NCBI GenBank assembly: GCA_963922865.1
Contig: CAWUJK010000037.1
Coordinates: 1-11,862 of the forward strand
Reading direction: 5' to 3'
DNA: 11,862 bases
Source: CAWUJK01 sp963922865
GTDB lineage: Bacteria; Patescibacteriota; Gracilibacteria; BD1-5; UBA6164
Below are positions 10,501-11,862 of this stretch, piece after piece. The notes under the pieces are model-generated. The model saw only the letters and a list, made by a program, of their open reading frames with translations. It made no database searches and had not been told where the DNA came from. Each line of letters starts with the position of its first letter. Within the stretch, counting starts at the first letter, position 1. Made by a program: the position numbers and the translations under genes.

Positions 10501-11267
10501 ATCTTTCCTTCAGTATTAGCTTTAACATGTACAGTAGCAAAATTAAGTTTCCACATATCTTCAGGAGCTACTTTTCAATTTGATCCCCATAAATTAGAAT
10601 CTGAATGAGCTATTCAAACATATTCTGACTCGTTTTTATCTGTTCTAAAGGCAAATTTCTTTGATATGTCTTTATACTCAGATATTCATTCAACTCATTT
10701 ATCATCGCCAAAAAAAGTCTTAACAACTAATAGATTTTCTATTCCCTTTTTAACTATGAGATCATTTGGTTTAGGGATAGATTTATTATTATCTACTACA
10801 GCATTAGCTAATATATCATCAATAACATTAACAAATCATGTTTGTCCATTATATTTGTATGATGGAACTTTTGATTTTATTTTTCTTCATTCTGGATCTA
10901 ACCATTCAAAAACATAAGTCATACTAACACATCAAAAAGGTTGTCAGCTTGAATTACAAAGTGGATCTGAAGAAAAACTTTCTGATGATAGCACGGCTGG
11001 ATTATATATATCAAATCTTGTTAGTTTTCTTTGTTTATTAGAATCTGGTTTAACAAAAACTCAATAACCACCAGGATAATAATCTAGAGAATTATTAGGT
11101 CCTGATGCAGTAATTGATAAATGAACAGAATCATTAGATTCATATCCATTAGGAAAATAATAATAGTTAGTTGAATAACTTGCCCAAGCAAAATATCAAC
11201 CGATTAGAGATAAAAATATAGATAACAGTATTAATAAAAATCTCTTTTTGGAAGATCTTCTTCTCAT
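7551..11267 (-). CDS. Giant exported protein with DUF11-like domains and C-terminal beta-repeat region (1238 aa, code 25)
   Basis: The frame runs from ATG 11267 to TAA 7551-7553, uninterrupted once TGA is Gly. It begins M-R-R-R-S-S-K-K-R followed by a hydrophobic helix to about residue 26: a signal peptide or N-terminal anchor with a strongly positive start. Residues 30-460 are unrecognised and beta-prone with scattered cysteines. About 467-720 resemble DUF11-like beta-sandwiches (H-T-Y-K-T-E-V-C-N; D-Y-I-T-Y-D-F-T-I-E-N-T-G at 613-625). At 904-932 is a basic patch with Cys904, Cys909 and Cys918. From about 935 (W-L-K-T-S-N-G-H-V-H-T-N) through V-V-V-G-G-D-L-Y-I-N and V-K-G-N-V-Y-I-N-G-N-V (about 1095-1140) lie short glycine-turn beta repeats as in beta-helix or bactofilin-like folds; similar ends occur in large CPR envelope proteins. 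It ends aromatic and acidic (E-E-V-E-W). It is probably structural and surface-exposed; no catalytic motif was seen. Confidence 0.92.
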
Positions 11268-11292
11268 AAAACTTATTTATTTTATAATACTA

Positions 11293-11322
11293 ATAGTATA
11301 TACTAATTTTCATTTTTTGCAA
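11293..11322 (-). promoter_or_regulatory. Putative promoter of the 1238-aa surface protein gene
   Basis: On the minus strand TTGCAA (11317-11322) and TACTAT (11293-11298) are 18 bases apart, 25 bases before ATG 11267. The -35 and spacer lie in the 27-bp block shared with the promoter region of the 1410-aa gene. No Shine-Dalgarno sequence is present in the AT-only leader. Confidence 0.5.
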
Positions 11323-11323
11323 A
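11297..11323. repeat. 27-bp direct repeat, copy 2
   Basis: This is identical to 4439-4465. Here it is wholly intergenic, between the RelB/DinJ-like gene (stop at 11349) and the 1238-aa gene (ATG at 11267). It contains the palindromic TTGCAA followed on the minus strand by a purine-rich AAAATGAAAATTAG run. Confidence 0.7.
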
Positions 11324-11348
11324 ACATTTAATTTTTAGAAAACTCTTT

Positions 11349-11561
11349 TTAATATTGAACTCCATTTTTTCTTAAATCATTTATTAAATCTTGGACATTT
11401 GAATAACTTTTTGATAACTCTATTCATTTGTTTTCAAGAAAATCATTTTTTAAATACATTGAAATAACAGAACTCATGTTAGTTCATAATTTTTTAGCTA
11501 AAATAATAGCCTCTGATTTTAAATCTTCATCTAATCTTATAGTTGTATTTACTTTAACCAT
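11349..11561 (-). CDS. RelB/DinJ-type ribbon-helix-helix protein (70 aa), no toxin partner seen
   Basis: The frame from ATG 11561 to TAA 11349-11351 begins M-V-K-V-N-T-T-I-R-L-D-E-D-L-K, a beta strand and first helix typical of ribbon-helix-helix DNA-binding proteins. A-K-K-L-G-T-N-M-S-S-V-I-S-M-Y-L follows, matching the RelB/DinJ pattern in which a Gly lies in the turn before the second helix. Here that Gly is encoded by TGA, which supports the recoding. The C-terminal third (N-V-Q-D-L-I-N-D-L-R-K) would be the toxin-binding part in a true antitoxin. The next gene downstream is the 1238-aa surface protein, not a RelE/YafQ toxin, and upstream is only a decayed frame. It could therefore be an orphan antitoxin or a local transcription regulator, perhaps acting on the repeat just downstream. 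An in-frame ATG nine codons upstream (11588) is possible, but the family start favours 11561. Confidence 0.8.
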
Positions 11562-11603
11562 AAACGATAAATTACAAATTAAATACATTGTATTTATATT
11601 TTA

Positions 11604-11633
11604 ATTCTTTTTTAAAAAATCAAATAAAAGAAT
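11604..11633. repeat. AT-rich inverted repeat, possible weak terminator
   Basis: The arms attctttt (11604-11611) and aaaagaat (11626-11633) are perfectly complementary over 8 bases with a 14-base loop. They lie in the spacer between the decayed frame and the RelB/DinJ-like gene. With no G/C-rich stem and a long loop, any terminator function is doubtful; it may also overlap the promoter region of the small gene. Confidence 0.25.
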
Positions 11634-11644
11634 ATGTTTCTAAT

Positions 11645-11862
11645 CTAATTAATAAGTCAAGTGAAGTATTCATCATCAGCTATTACTGATTCAAGTCTAC
11701 CTTATTTCTTTTTATTCTGATACTCGTGAATAGCATTTTTCTCCCATTCATCTGGTTTAATCTTTTTAATATTACTTTCTTTCATTAAATCACTATTAAT
11801 TAAATCAGTGAACCACCACAACTAAATAAGATATATTATAGTTGATGGCTTCCTGTTTCATA
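11645..11862 (-). pseudogene. Decayed gene fragment with a frameshift and an in-frame TAA, cut by the window edge
   Basis: Three protein-like stretches follow each other on the minus strand. From ATG 11861 comes M-K-Q-E-A-I-N-Y-N-I-S-Y-L. After a one-base shift near 11822-11825 (TAG at 11822-11824 in the second frame) the reading continues L-W-W-F-T-D-L-I-N-S-D-L-M-K and runs to K-P-D-E-W-E-K-N-A-I-H-E-Y-Q-N-K-K-K before TAA 11702-11704. The same frame continues G-R-L-E-S-V-I-A-D-D-E-Y-F-T-G-L-I-N to TAG 11645-11647. The TGG pair and the mixed, non-repetitive composition look like former coding sequence, and base use is less extreme than in the neighbours. The family is not recognised. It could instead be one or two very short real genes (for example ATG 11785 to 11702, 27 aa) next to the end of a gene lying beyond the window. 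Confidence 0.45.

Noticed and set aside
10666..10917. Plus-strand frame of 83 codons
   Set aside because: It is antisense to the N-terminal part of the 1238-aa gene; its composition mirrors that gene.
170..11267. Mycoplasma-like code (UGA = Trp)
   Set aside because: That would put tryptophan at conserved Gly positions and give implausible Trp runs in the Ser/Gly linker; TGG already serves Trp.
11572..11676. 34-codon minus-strand frame starting M-M-N-T-S-L
   Set aside because: It overlaps both the decayed frame and the upstream region of the RelB/DinJ-like gene, has no initiation signal, and is of a length expected by chance in code 25.
11836..11862. Possible end of a HicA-like protein (Y-E-T-G-S-H-Q-L then stop)
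   Set aside because: Only eight residues are inside the window, and a G-S-H match this short means nothing; two other frames are also open to the edge.
1..11862. tRNA, rRNA, CRISPR array, IS element, riboswitch
   Set aside because: I looked for T-loop GGTTC with paired arms, regular spaced repeats, terminal inverted repeats and transposase motifs; none was found. The GGTTC at 11812-11816 (minus strand) has no matching arms.

Overview
The window is very AT-rich (by eye roughly 70% A+T or more). Read with the standard genetic code it looks almost empty. When UGA is read as a sense codon on the minus strand, it resolves into three large and several small genes, all on the minus strand. The three large frames (1410, 915 and 1238 residues) run uninterrupted and are full of in-frame TGA. 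TGA falls where glycine is expected: the Ig-like motif D-L-A-[TGA]-N, a Ser/Gly linker mixing GGT and TGA, and the V-V-V-[TGA]-[TGA]-D turns of a beta-rich domain. TGG is still used for tryptophan. This is genetic code 25 (UGA = Gly), known from the Patescibacteria/CPR lineages Absconditabacteria (SR1) and Gracilibacteria (BD1-5). I cannot tell which of the two it is.

Layout in transcription order, from high to low coordinates. 11862-11645: remains of a decayed gene, with one frameshift and one in-frame TAA. 11561-11349: a 70-aa ribbon-helix-helix protein of RelB/DinJ antitoxin type with no toxin beside it. 11267-7551: a 1238-aa exported protein with DUF11-like middle domains, a Cys/Lys/Arg-rich patch and a C-terminal beta-repeat region. 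7517-7260: an 85-aa protein with two membrane segments. 7192-4445: a 915-aa protein with a signal peptide, a multi-pass membrane core and a long charged coiled-coil tail, loosely like VirB6/TrbL. 4402-170: a 1410-aa exported protein with at least four Ig-like repeats, a carboxypeptidase-regulatory-like domain, a Ser/Gly linker and a C-terminal domain. 162-28: a small open frame after it.

The genes lie 42 to 81 bases apart on one strand, and each large or medium gene has a plausible promoter just upstream, sometimes inside the 3' end of the preceding gene. A 27-bp perfect direct repeat lies upstream of both giant surface proteins and carries the -35 half of matching promoter-like sites, which suggests shared control. 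No start codon has a clear Shine-Dalgarno sequence.

Taken together this looks like a cell-envelope locus: two very large exported, probably surface-displayed proteins flanking a multi-pass membrane protein with a cytoplasmic or periplasmic coiled-coil tail and a small membrane hairpin. A secretion or surface-attachment apparatus of a host-dependent CPR bacterium is a reasonable hypothesis, but it is an inference. No tRNA, rRNA, CRISPR array, insertion sequence or origin was seen.
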